NCBI GenBank assembly: GCA_024699855.1
Contig: JAMPIQ010000001.1
Span: 13,702,001-13,766,000 of the forward strand
Source of the DNA: Aphelenchoides besseyi
Lineage: Eukaryota > Nematoda > Chromadorea > Rhabditida > Aphelenchoididae
Length of the DNA stretch: 64,000 nucleotides
Direction of reading: 5' to 3'
Made by a program: the position numbers and the translations under genes. The notes beneath the pieces are model-generated. The model worked only from the letters and a program-made list of their open reading frames with translations. It searched no databases and was not told the origin of the DNA. This document shows, piece by piece, positions 11,861 to 21,199 of this stretch (position 1 is its first letter; each line of letters opens with the position of its first letter).

Positions 11861-12397
11861 ATGATTTCTGGACGATTCAAATACTGGAACAGCACTTTGG
11901 TTCACAGAGTTGCGCAGCTTCTCGCTACTCTCGGACTTCTGACCAAAATCTTCGGTCTTTATGCGGCCATAAATCACAGCAAGTATCTTCCCGATGAGTT
12001 GAAAGCGCAAATTCAATTGGGAAGGACGAATGAGATACGAATTTTCACGGCAATCTGTCTCTGGATGACTCCTGAAGTGTTTTTACTCATCGGAGTTGCT
12101 TATCGTTATCGTTGTTTCTACCTGCCAGCATTGATTATTGAAGTAGGAATTATTCAGTTAATAATAATCTTCCGGTATCAATTTCAGCTTATCGCATGCT
12201 TCCTTTTAATCCTCTGTTTCATCGCCTATCCCTCGATAGAAATCGCCATCGCTGTTCTGTCCACCGGCTTTGCATTCTTCGTCTACTTCCAAAGCTTCGA
12301 AACTGTGAAAAAGGAACAAGAGTTCGCCTATCAACGTCAAGTGAACGTGGAAATGGAGACTGGAATAGAACATATGAATTATAACTTCGAACAATAA
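11861..12397 (+). CDS. Small four-helix membrane protein, unknown
   Basis: The frame from the ATG at 11861 encodes 178 residues, or 163 if the 45-bp in-frame segment GTAGGA...TTTCAG (about 12142-12186) is an intron, which its size and ends suggest. Four hydrophobic stretches are visible: near the N-terminus (VAQLLATLGLLTKIFGLYAA), WMTPEVFLLIGVAY, LIACFLLILCFIAY and IAVLSTGFAFFVYF. The tail is charged. I see no family motif; the layout is that of tetraspan/MARVEL-like nematode proteins, which is only a comparison. The frame stays open further upstream, but the ATG is the first good start. Confidence 0.55.
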   Translation: MISGRFKYWNSTLVHRVAQLLATLGLLTKIFGLYAAINHSKYLPDELKAQIQLGRTNEIRIFTAICLWMTPEVFLLIGVAYRYRCFYLPALIIEVGIIQLIIIFRYQFQLIACFLLILCFIAYPSIEIAIAVLSTGFAFFVYFQSFETVKKEQEFAYQRQVNVEMETGIEHMNYNFEQ

Positions 12398-12742
12398 ACT
12401 TGTAAAAGAGGCTAATATAGATGCTGTTCAATTTTACAGCAATTGAAAGGTTTTGAGTACCAGAAATTCTGCCAAAAAGCCTCAAAGTCACTTCATTGAC
12501 TGCGAGGCACACTGGAGAGTTGGTGAGCAGAAAAAACAAACTGCATTCTTTTTTCTTCACTTTCATGAGCAACAGCGTTCTGTTTGCTTTTCGATCCTCT
12601 TTTTTGTTGTTCACGTCTAATGCTCAACAATTTGGATTCTGTTTTGCAAAAACATTGTCAACGCAGTTGTTTAAACACAAAACCAATTTCGAAAATGTTT
12701 CTCTCGACTTTTGCTCAGTTTTACTTTTTAGTTTCATTCAAA

Positions 12743-13550
12743 ATGACAAGTGAAATCAAAACATGGATCTTGGAGCTCAACGTCGATTCGAACGATTCCG
12801 ATTCCTCGTCTTTCGATCTTGTAACTTTTGATATCGTTAGAGCTTAAACGTCCAGTTGTTTTAGAAGTATTATTCTTATCATCAATTCGAGAAAGAAGAG
12901 ACTCCGAGTGTAATCGTTCTTCTCGATCAAGACTTCGATTCCTCGCTTCTAACCGATGAGTCACATTCGTGGGTTCGATTAGCCAAGGAGTTGAAATCGG
13001 CACTTTTTGCCGTAGAATTGAGAGGTTATGGAGCATCTAAACTGCCGAAGTAGGTTGTTAATACGCACACATGATTAGAGAGTTTAGAGACGACAAATCG
13101 GCTGAATCGATCGAAACCAATTTGAACGATGTAATCACCGTTATGGACGCTGTAGTCGATGAATTCGGACCACGAAAATGGATTCTTGTTGGTTTTGATT
13201 TCGGCGGTAACTGCCAATAGCTTTCGTTTATCTTCGAAGTTTAGGAACTTTGGCTATTTGGTCTCTTGTCACTCATTCGCAACATTTCCCAACCGCTTTG
13301 GCCGTGAATCCCGATTTGTCTCGATTGAAAGAATACAATGGGAAGAAGTTCGAGGACTACAAAGTAATTGGACATCTTTGAAATAATTAAAGTCTTCTTG
13401 TAGCCATCGAATATCATCATTTCGACAAAAGCTGATCAGTTGGAGAAGACGCAAAAGTTTTTCGATAGTCAGAAAACTAACAACGTGGTGGTCATTGATG
13501 CGAAGAATAACGATGAGCTGTTGAGTAAATTGTTGGAAATGTCTTGTTAA
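12743..13550 (+). CDS. S28 peptidase-like α/β-hydrolase, nucleophile Ser replaced by Asp
   Basis: Exons 12743-12820, 12865-13049, 13088-13206, 13245-13363 and 13404-13550 encode 215 aa; all phases close. The match to serine carboxypeptidase S28 (PRCP/DPP7 type) is by order of blocks: WVRLAKELKSALFAVELRGYGASK (family: LA.EL.A..V..EHRYYG.S), then a helix ending in a β-strand and elbow WILVGFDFGGTLAIW. In active members the elbow is GGSYGG; here it is GFDFGG, so the catalytic Ser is Asp. The protein is also less than half the usual 450-500 residues and lacks the helical cap. The start follows a TTTTTAG acceptor, suggesting trans-splicing; an upstream in-frame ATG at 12695 is an alternative. Likely catalytically inactive as a peptidase. 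Confidence 0.65.
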
Positions 13551-13782
13551 TAAATCAATTATTATCTTATCAGATAAAGCGACCTATTAGTAGCTCTAAA
13601 GTTGTGAAACATTAGATTCCGACCTTTTTTCGTCTACAAATTCAACCATGACCTCAAATCACTGGACCATAATTATTCGTTGCGGTACCTTGTTGGAGGC
13701 AAATTCTCGGTGATTGTAATCTTGACAGTCAGAAAACCGGAGAAACTATTCTTTAGCCATTCAATATCCACTGACGATTCCA

Positions 13783-16269
13783 ATGGAAAACTCGAAACAA
13801 CCAACATTACCGATCAGTTTGCCACAAAAACGTTTGTTTGTTTCTGAATTCAACGATCATAACATTTCACTTCAGATGAACTTCGTCCGGACATTCAGGG
13901 ACTTCGTGCGGTTGCTATCGGTGCTGTTCTCGTTTTTCATATGTGGAGTACATGGTTCCCGTTGGGGTTTCTAGGCGTCGATGTGTGAGTATTCGTTTAG
14001 CAATGATCATGATGCCCAGTTTTAGATTCTTCGTTATTTCCGGCTATTTGATGTTTTCGATTTTGTCTCGTCGTCGACTCAACTTTGCCACCGCATTGGA
14101 TTTCTATTTTCGACGTTTTCGTCGAATCGTTCCGTTGTACTTGTTTCTGATCGTTTCAGTTCTAATCGCCGCCGTTCTTTACGTTCATCCGTTCGATTAC
14201 GCTCAACTGTTGAACGAAACGTTCCCATCGATCTTGTACTTTTCAAACTGTCCGGCAGTTCATGGGTCTTCATATTTTGACTTGGTTAGCGCCTGATCAT
14301 ATGATCGTATACAAACAGTTCATTTCAGAGATCGAACAATCTTTTCTTCAAACACACGTGGTCCTTAGCCACAGAGTTGCAATTCTACGCAATTGTGCCG
14401 TTGGTGTTTTTGATGTTCCAGTTTCTTACCGGAATTCACATCTTCTTTACGTGGATCTTTATTCTCTACATTGCCTGCCTATCGTTCTACCGGCAGTCTT
14501 TTGTTTATACACGGCTGGATTCGGTGCACATGGCACCCGATGGTCGATTGTGGCAGTTTTTTGCCGGTTTCATTGCGTTCCTAATCCGAGATTCTAAACT
14601 GATGGTTCGATTTAAGTCAATGGAGAAATCGGACTCCAAATTGAAATTTCACATCAAACAGCTAGTTACTCAGACCTTACCGTCAGTGTTGCTCGTTTTC
14701 TTTCTTTTCTCGACGTTCGGAATCGATTGGCCACAAGCAATGAAACGCGTTTTCACCGTCATGTTGACTGTTTGGCTCTTGGTTTTGTCATCAACACAAA
14801 GTTCAAGCTTTTTGACGTGCGTGACACTTCAAAAACTCGGCGATTTCTCTTACTCTTTGTATCTAGTTCACTGGCCCATTTACATTATGCATCGATATTT
14901 AAACCCACAGGACTACGATTTGGACTTTGTTGCCGGACGAGACATCAGTTGGACAAGTGAGTAATAGTTGTTTATTTACGCAACGATTCTCTCTCTTTAG
15001 TCGGATGTCCATTGATTGTTGTCTCACTGGTTGTTGGCTTTGTTACTGAAGAGTTGACTAAACGTTTTTTGACTAGAATCAGGAACTGGACAGCACTGAT
15101 CTCCACCTGTTTCGGACTCTATTTCTCTTTGGCAGTCCTGATCATTTACATTGGTCAACATAAAATGTTTGCTTTTGATGTTTCTTTTTGTTATGAAAAC
15201 ATCTATTAAAAGTGTTGATTTCAGACGAGGCCAATGACAAAGGAATGGTCTGATGAAGTTTTCCAGCAAGTCGTATTGTTGCATGAACAACCGGATCTAC
15301 GAATCAGTCATTTGGAGTCGTTGAACTTGAATCGCGAAATTACGAAATTCGGCATTAACCCAATGATTGGAAATGCAACTCCAGTCCCAACAACTTTTCC
15401 TGTCACGTATGCTCCGAATGTTTACGTTCAAAAACTGGTCGTAAGTTAACGATTATGACTTTGAAGTTGTTATTTTCAAGGGTAATGGGACGAAGAATAT
15501 CGTGATTATCGGCAATAGTCACGCTGTTTGTGCAGTTCATGGTGTTCAACGTTATTTCAAAGATGTGTACGCGAACTTAACGTTGTACTCAGCTCTTGCG
15601 TGTATGTTAATGCCAATGGATAAACAAATCCCCGATGCTAAACCTTTCTGTTTATCTTATATGAACGAAGTGATCGCTGCCCTACGACAATGGGAACATA
15701 AAATCGACATTGTGATGGTCTTCTTCGGGTTAGTGACTTGTTTTAATGAATCTAAACAACCGTTTCAGATTTGCACGTGTACCTGACTATCCACTAGAAG
15801 GACAAAATGTTGAACATGACTCCACATTTCAGTTCATTCAATCGTTTCATTCAAATTTGAGCGAAATTGCGCAAGATGTTGTTTTTGCTTCAAATGTCAG
15901 TATGCACTTCAAAATCGATCAAATTCGAATCGTTCAACAACGACTACACGATCGTAAAGTTGTGGGTGAAATCGGAACAACAAGAAAGGTAATCAGATTC
16001 TTTTTCGTTGTTTTTATCTTCTTCAGGAACAACTCACTTATTTGCCATCAATGCGCAAACGATTCCAACACCTTCGATGTTCCAATTGTATTTGGATTCA
16101 ATTTCTCGACTTGTGGTGTAATGGAAAAGAAGCGAACTCGTTTTGTTATTCCGTCGATCCGAACAACCATCTCGTCTATTTCGCCGACTATCATCACGTT
16201 TCTGTTTACGGGAGTCTCTTTCAAGCTCGATATCTACGGCATTTGTATAATCAAAGTCTAATAAAATAA
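13783..16269 (+). CDS. OAC-type membrane O-acyltransferase with SGNH domain
   Basis: Nine exons: 13783-13831, 13876-13984, 14026-14284, 14329-14956, 15001-15179, 15225-15440, 15481-15728, 15769-15988 and 16027-16269; 716 aa with every phase closed. The N-terminal acyltransferase-3 domain starts ELRPDIQGLRAVAIGAV and shows FFVISGYLMF, FKHTWSLATELQFY and about ten helices. The C-terminal SGNH hydrolase-like domain has the block I motif IIGNSHA (15505-15530) and the terminal catalytic block DYHHVS. Bacterial OafA and nematode OAC proteins share this layout and move acyl groups across a membrane to an extracellular acceptor; the substrate is unknown. The start follows TTCTTTAG, a trans-splice-like acceptor. 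The stop overlaps an AATAAA. Confidence 0.88.
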
Positions 16270-16628
16270 TTTGATCAATAGCCAATTAGTAATTGAATGG
16301 TGCACCAATTTCGAATACACCGCAAACAGTTATCCATGTTCTTTGCATTTGTGCGCCTCTGTAAATCTTCTGAAACATTCGTTGTGTTCATTGCGATGAT
16401 GATTGATATTCATTTCGCGTTGAACATCAGAACTCAAAATGCATGTTACGCATCTGATCTCGATTGGGTTTGTTAGACTTTTCGTTTTAAGTTTTGTAAG
16501 AAAAAAGCACTACGACGGTCGATAAACTGTTCAAAAAAAGACAAGTTTCCGAAGTATTGCCAACCAATTTCGTCAATGACAATCAAACGATTTTATTTTT
16601 AATAACGTCACTAATGTATACGTTATAG
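16270..16628. other. Convergent 3' spacer
   Basis: Short spacer between the 3' ends of the OAC and acid ceramidase genes. Nothing was seen in it beyond AT-rich 3' UTR-like sequence. Confidence 0.5.
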
Positions 16629-18578
16629 TTAAGCAAACCAGCAATACGAATTACAGGTTTGTATATGTGTCTCAAACTTGTTAGTTGCAGTGCTCATCAA
16701 AACTAAACAAAACGATTGAATTTCTAACTCGAATGAAAACTCACCGGTGTAGGTAGTTAGTTTGTTCAAGTTGGTACGCGACGACAAAACGTTGAAAATT
16801 CCTTGGAAACCGACGTTCGATTGGCCCAAAGTTTGCATACAGTTATTGCCAGGAGTATCTCGATCGTCAAGATATAGTGGCTATAATCTTAATAGTCAAC
16901 ATTTTAAAACTTCAAAACCCACATCAGTGCCTTGATCGTAGTTTGTTTGAAGAAGATACCAACCGTTTGGCGAATCGGGATCCATTTTAGTTACAATATC
17001 AGTTGCATTTAATGATCGCGCCAAAATCACTCCCTCAAACGGTTTCACTCCACCGACAATGTAGTAGACAGGCGACAGCATTGGTGTGTTACTCAACATG
17101 TTAACGGCTTCTTCGTAATCTAAAAGACATTTTCATTTAAATACCAATTCCAGATACTTACTGTTTGATTGTTCCATTGTTTCACGGACCAACCATGTCA
17201 TCCATTGACCATTCGGCTCCAAGCCAAGAACATAGCGGATCATTCCATAATATCCTCCTGCTAATCCGAAACGTTCATTCGCTGTCACTGTGAATTGGTC
17301 GGGCTTTAAACCATTGTATACGCCTTAAACGAAACAAGAAGATTAGCCGCAGCCATTTCGTTGCCAGCCATTTGGACGCGAGTCGTCTTGCCGTCGATTT
17401 AATTGGCTTATAGATCAGCGCAGGAAGCCACACTTATGAAAATTTTTCTATGAGAAAACACTTAATGATTATCGCTTTCATAGTTCTTCTCTTGATACCA
17501 TTTCATTTTCCAAAACATATCAACAATATGAGCATTCAGCATAGTCGTCATACGGTATATTTTGACTGATCCAAAACTTGCATACCCCAAAAACTACGTA
17601 AAAAGAGTTCTTTTTGTTTACAGAAACCTTGTTGCCTTCATTCAATCCTTATTCCCGTAGATTACGAGGTTGAGAGTAAGCAAGAAGTTTAGTTAATTTG
17701 ATACCTCTAAGCACATTTCCGAAAAGACGACCTTCTTTCCTTAATCAATTAAGTCAAAAAAGCTTGATGTTACTAATACAAAGTATCAATAACAAACAAA
17801 ACTTCCACTTGAGTTTAATTTCGCGGCAAAAGGGTTGGCGGCTAAATGGCTGCGGCAAATTGTCATGTACACACCCGTAAACCCGGCAAAGTTATTCGAT
17901 TTGAAAATAACTTTTCCGTTTTTAATCCAATTGATGTTGACAATCATTTTTCTCAACACCGTGGAAATTGACCACTCGTGTAGACGATAGTTCCAACCAA
18001 GGAATAAGCCAAAGTCAAGATTACGAGCATGATACAAAGTGCCATCATTCGATTGAGCAACAATCGATGTGCAAACAGTGAAAACCTCGTAGAAGACGTT
18101 GTACAAGACCACCTGTCCAAGAGGTAATCCAGTAACGTTTGCTACTCCCTGAAACGCACAGTAATCGATTGATTATTTTAACTCACTCGAATTTCTCCGT
18201 TATACGGCTGGGGAATCCAGTTTAGAAGGTCGGCAAAAAGAACGTCGATGATGTTCAAAGCTTCCGGAAACCACGGAACAATCAAATCTTTGACAACACC
18301 AATCAAAGAGACGATCTGTTTCTTGTATGCTGTGGCGATTTCTTTGAAATGCTCTTCGGGCGGATCGTCCAAATTCACGTCGAACCATTTGACCTTATTC
18401 GCATTTCTAAACTCATCTTCGATTAAACACTCTCGGAAAGCTCGCGTTGCCTTGGATTATACAAGTTGGTTCCATCTTCGAGAATGCAATGGTCGTTATA
18501 CGGAGCTGGCAAATCAACATGAACTGCGAATGTTGAAAGAACCAAAAGGCCAAGGACTACGAAGATCAACGGTCGCAT
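16629..18578 (-). CDS. asah-1: Acid ceramidase (N-acylsphingosine amidohydrolase)
   Basis: Seven exons: 18578-18451, 18406-18187, 18148-17875, 17323-17162, 17119-16923, 16880-16745 and 16702-16629; 396 aa, the size of human ASAH1. It starts with a signal peptide ([18 protein letters not shown]). The autocleavage/nucleophile cysteine is in [13 protein letters not shown], followed by [18 protein letters not shown], the FTVTANERF block, the [11 protein letters not shown] block and NKLTTYTVLM near the C-terminus. The enzyme hydrolyses ceramide in the lysosome after self-cleavage at this Cys. Intron 1 is a GC-AG intron (AAG|GCAACG). Intron 3 (17874-17324, 551 bp) is ten times the usual length because it holds a miniature transposon. 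The symbol refers to the family; several paralogues are known in nematodes. Confidence 0.9.
17343..17865. mobile_element. Miniature MULE-type element in acid ceramidase intron 3
   Basis: The two ends are imperfect inverted repeats: left GCCGCAGCCATTT at about 17347 followed by TGCCAGCC, right the reverse complement with GCCGCAGCCATTTAGCCGCC at about 17838-17857. A subterminal stretch at 17772-17817 (AAGTATCAATAACAA...TTCCACT) recurs at 53538-53570 beside the MULE relic of 51.7-53.6 kb, whose ends have the same GCCGC.GCCGTTT.GCCGCC pattern. There is no ORF. I infer a non-autonomous derivative of that family. No clear 9-bp target duplication was found. Confidence 0.55.
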
Positions 18579-18924
18579 TTTCTTTTGTTGAGCAGCTAAT
18601 GAAACTGAACGCTTTGATTTGTGCGGATGTTAAAGAACACCTTTGCTTCAGTTTCCTTATCATGTGAGGAACGAATTCTGTGCACAATTGCGAAGCACAC
18701 GGTTGCTCTTTTGTCTTTTTCGATTCCTAAGGGCATTTCGAATTGATGCACGTGTCGTGGCGCTTATCAATTCTCCTTATTGCTGAGGATGTAAATCAAG
18801 TTAATGGATGCAAAGTCGTAATTCATAATCACAGATGTTGATAAGAGGAATCAAAGGTCGGAAATTCGGTTTTATTTCACAAAAATAGAGACTAAAGCTT
18901 TCGAATATAATCGTGTCCAAATGT
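18579..18924. other. Promoter spacer
   Basis: Upstream of the acid ceramidase start and downstream of the cysteine-rich gene. No coding sequence or repeat seen. Confidence 0.4.
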
Positions 18925-19652
18925 TCATTTGCGACTTTGAATCAACTGCTCCGCCAAATCGTCGAACATTGGACGACATTTCTTTTGGTAGTGTTCTGAA
19001 TGCACAACGTGAATCTTGAGCATATGAACACAAACTTACGAATGAAATTAGAACGATAGCAATAGCCAGTGAATACTCTACGAACAATGTCTCTGCATTC
19101 CGCACAATCATTCACGGACAAACAATGTTGAACACATCTGGACTTGAAAACACAACTAAATGGGTCGACAACCTTGTCTTGCAAACATGACTCCGCACAG
19201 GATTCCAATTTTGGACAGCGACCAGCTGAAACGACCGTTGATTGAGATTAGGAAGTCGATTGCTCACTTGTCTTTTCGTGCAAAATCAAGCTTTTCACTT
19301 GATCTTGAGCGTATTTGCACGATGAACACTTCGTACATTGCTCGTAGCAATGGCTACCCCAACCAAGGATACAACCGAAATTCACATGTTCCAAGAGGTC
19401 CGTGATGAGCTAAACGGGAGTCAGTACTCAACAGTTTCGATTCCCTCTCACTCGTTTTTGTGGTGGAAAAGTGCCGTTAGACGGAGGAATACAGTTGTCC
19501 AGAGCACAAATGGCGAGTTGCTGACACGCGTCGATTGCATTACAATTCTGAAAGCTCAAGCACTCAGATTTGATTGAAACTAAAGAACTCACTCCAACCA
19601 TCAACACTGCAAGAACACCAGCAACCAAAACGACTCGGTGACCTCCGTACAT
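18925..19652 (-). CDS. Secreted cysteine-rich protein, 199 aa, unknown
   Basis: Exons 19652-19452, 19409-19268, 19225-19040 and 18995-18925, all phases closing. A strong signal peptide (MYGGHRVVLVAGVLAVLMVG) is followed by a mature chain of about 175 residues with 22 or more cysteines in two or three C-rich blocks: CLSFQNCNAIDACQQLAIC, CYEQCTKCSSC, CAESCL and CVQHCLSVNDCAEC. The C-terminal 25 residues are basic then acidic with no Cys. The spacing fits no family I know (not EGF, ShK, Kunitz or TIL). Probably extracellular and disulfide-rich. Confidence 0.75.
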
Positions 19653-19932
19653 CGTCACAATTCAACGAACAGAAAAAATTAAAAGTCGTCAATTTATGAG
19701 CGATGGAAAACGTCAATTGCGGGTACTTCATCCGCATGTTCTAAGTCGTTAAGCGATGACAAATCGGCTGCTAATTTTCGGCATTTGAAAAGTGCCGTCG
19801 GCGTTTCGCCGTGAATTCGGTTTGCTGAATGAAAGAGAACTTGAAAGGTGACTTTGAACTCTTCGCCAGCAAAACTACTTGCAAAGCGGCTAATTAAGTT
19901 CTAAGCCTTCAACCATTACAACAAAGTTTTTT

Positions 19933-21199
19933 TCAAAACATGCTCTTTGATCGAGCGTTTAAATCGTTCTGCCTCGCCCATTGATTGGTCACTGCCATTT
20001 GGATTTGTGTGATGGAGGATTCCTCCTGACGTCCAATAACTCGTCTGTAGATTCGTTGAAGTGCTTTCTTGTGTGGTGGTGAGAACAACAGAAAGAGAAC
20101 GTCGTTGACGAACGGGTAGATGGCCAAGGGTGCCATCAAGGCGTGGATAAGTGCGTCGTTTTGCAAATTCATCCAAACCATGAACGCCGCCGTAACTATC
20201 GGCAAAGCAATAAAACTGGCCGGAATGATCGTCTAAAGGTCTGAAATAAATCAATTACACTTTCCATTTCCCTCACCTGAGCCAACAAGATGCGCACTAA
20301 AATTGTAACATTAAAGTCTGCAATAGACGGTTTGTCAAATTTTTCGGTATTAGTTAAAATTGTTCATGCGAATATCAACAGTCTATTGCAAACTTTAACA
20401 TTCCTAAGATCCGATGCATTTCGAGCGTGTTTGCACTCATGACATTCTTTTGTTTCTGAAGTTCGTGATGAATGAGAACAGAGAAGAAAATGCCAATCAA
20501 TGAATTGCTGGTTATCAGAATAACCAGTGACAAGATGAAAACGATGAGAAAGAAACCGTCTTTAGCACCGAAATAAACATAATTGTCAATTTCATAGCGC
20601 CAATCGGGCCGTTCGCTCAGAAGCTTTGTTCTCGCATGTTCCTGTTCATCTCTAGCGAACGTTAAGCACACAATTGGAATACTGATGGTTGAAAACACTA
20701 AAAACAAATTTGCAAGTTTTCATCAACATAGCCACTTGCTCAATAGAAAGATTGCGATCAGCGTAGATGGTCGATTTAGTTTCTCTCCAATCCATTCGGG
20801 TGCCACAATTGCAAAACGGTAGAAAAAGCAGAGAGTCAGGGAGACAACCACATAAGCCAATAGAACATGATAGACGAGCAAAGAATAGAAACATCCATCA
20901 GGTCCCCAGCGAATCACGGGACCCAAGCAAACGGCTGCATAAGATGGAAACAAAGGAATCGGTTTGATCAAATTGAACGCAATGATCATGTAAATCATCT
21001 CAGAACCCTAAAACTACATATTACTCGGGTATTCGAATGGAATTACGATTGCATTGATCATTAAGTACTTGTAAGCACCGAATGACTTTGGCGAATATTT
21101 TAACAAAAAGTAGATGACTATAAGACCGAAGACAAAACACAAGATGTTCATCGTGAATTCAACGAAAGCGTATCGGGCAACGTATGCTGATAGTTGCAT
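19933..21199 (-). CDS. Nematode 7TM chemoreceptor, Srh/Str superfamily
   Basis: Exons 21199-21047, 21007-20736, 20681-20380, 20317-20277 and 20232-19933; 355 aa, the usual length of Str/Srh receptors. Seven hydrophobic segments are visible, with the family-like PIPLFPSYAAVCLGP loop, HVLLAYVVVSLTLCFFYRFAIV (TM3), KDGFFLIVFILSLVILITS, and a late IIPASFIALPIVTAAFM. The C-terminal PLAIYPFVNDVLFLLFSPPHKKALQR matches the pattern where the last helix runs into PYR/SPPHR. Acceptor choice in exons 3 and 4 was made by phase and family fit and is less sure than the rest. Expected role is odorant or pheromone reception; the ligand is unknown. Confidence 0.75.
20305..20402. repeat. Inverted repeat bracketing a chemoreceptor intron
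   Basis: The arm around 20310-20328 (TTAAAGTCTGCAATAGAC) is repeated inverted at 20381-20399 with 17 of 19 matches. The loop is about 52 nt. The arms are the end of exon 3 and the acceptor plus start of exon 4, so the pre-mRNA could fold across the intron. Confidence 0.6.
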
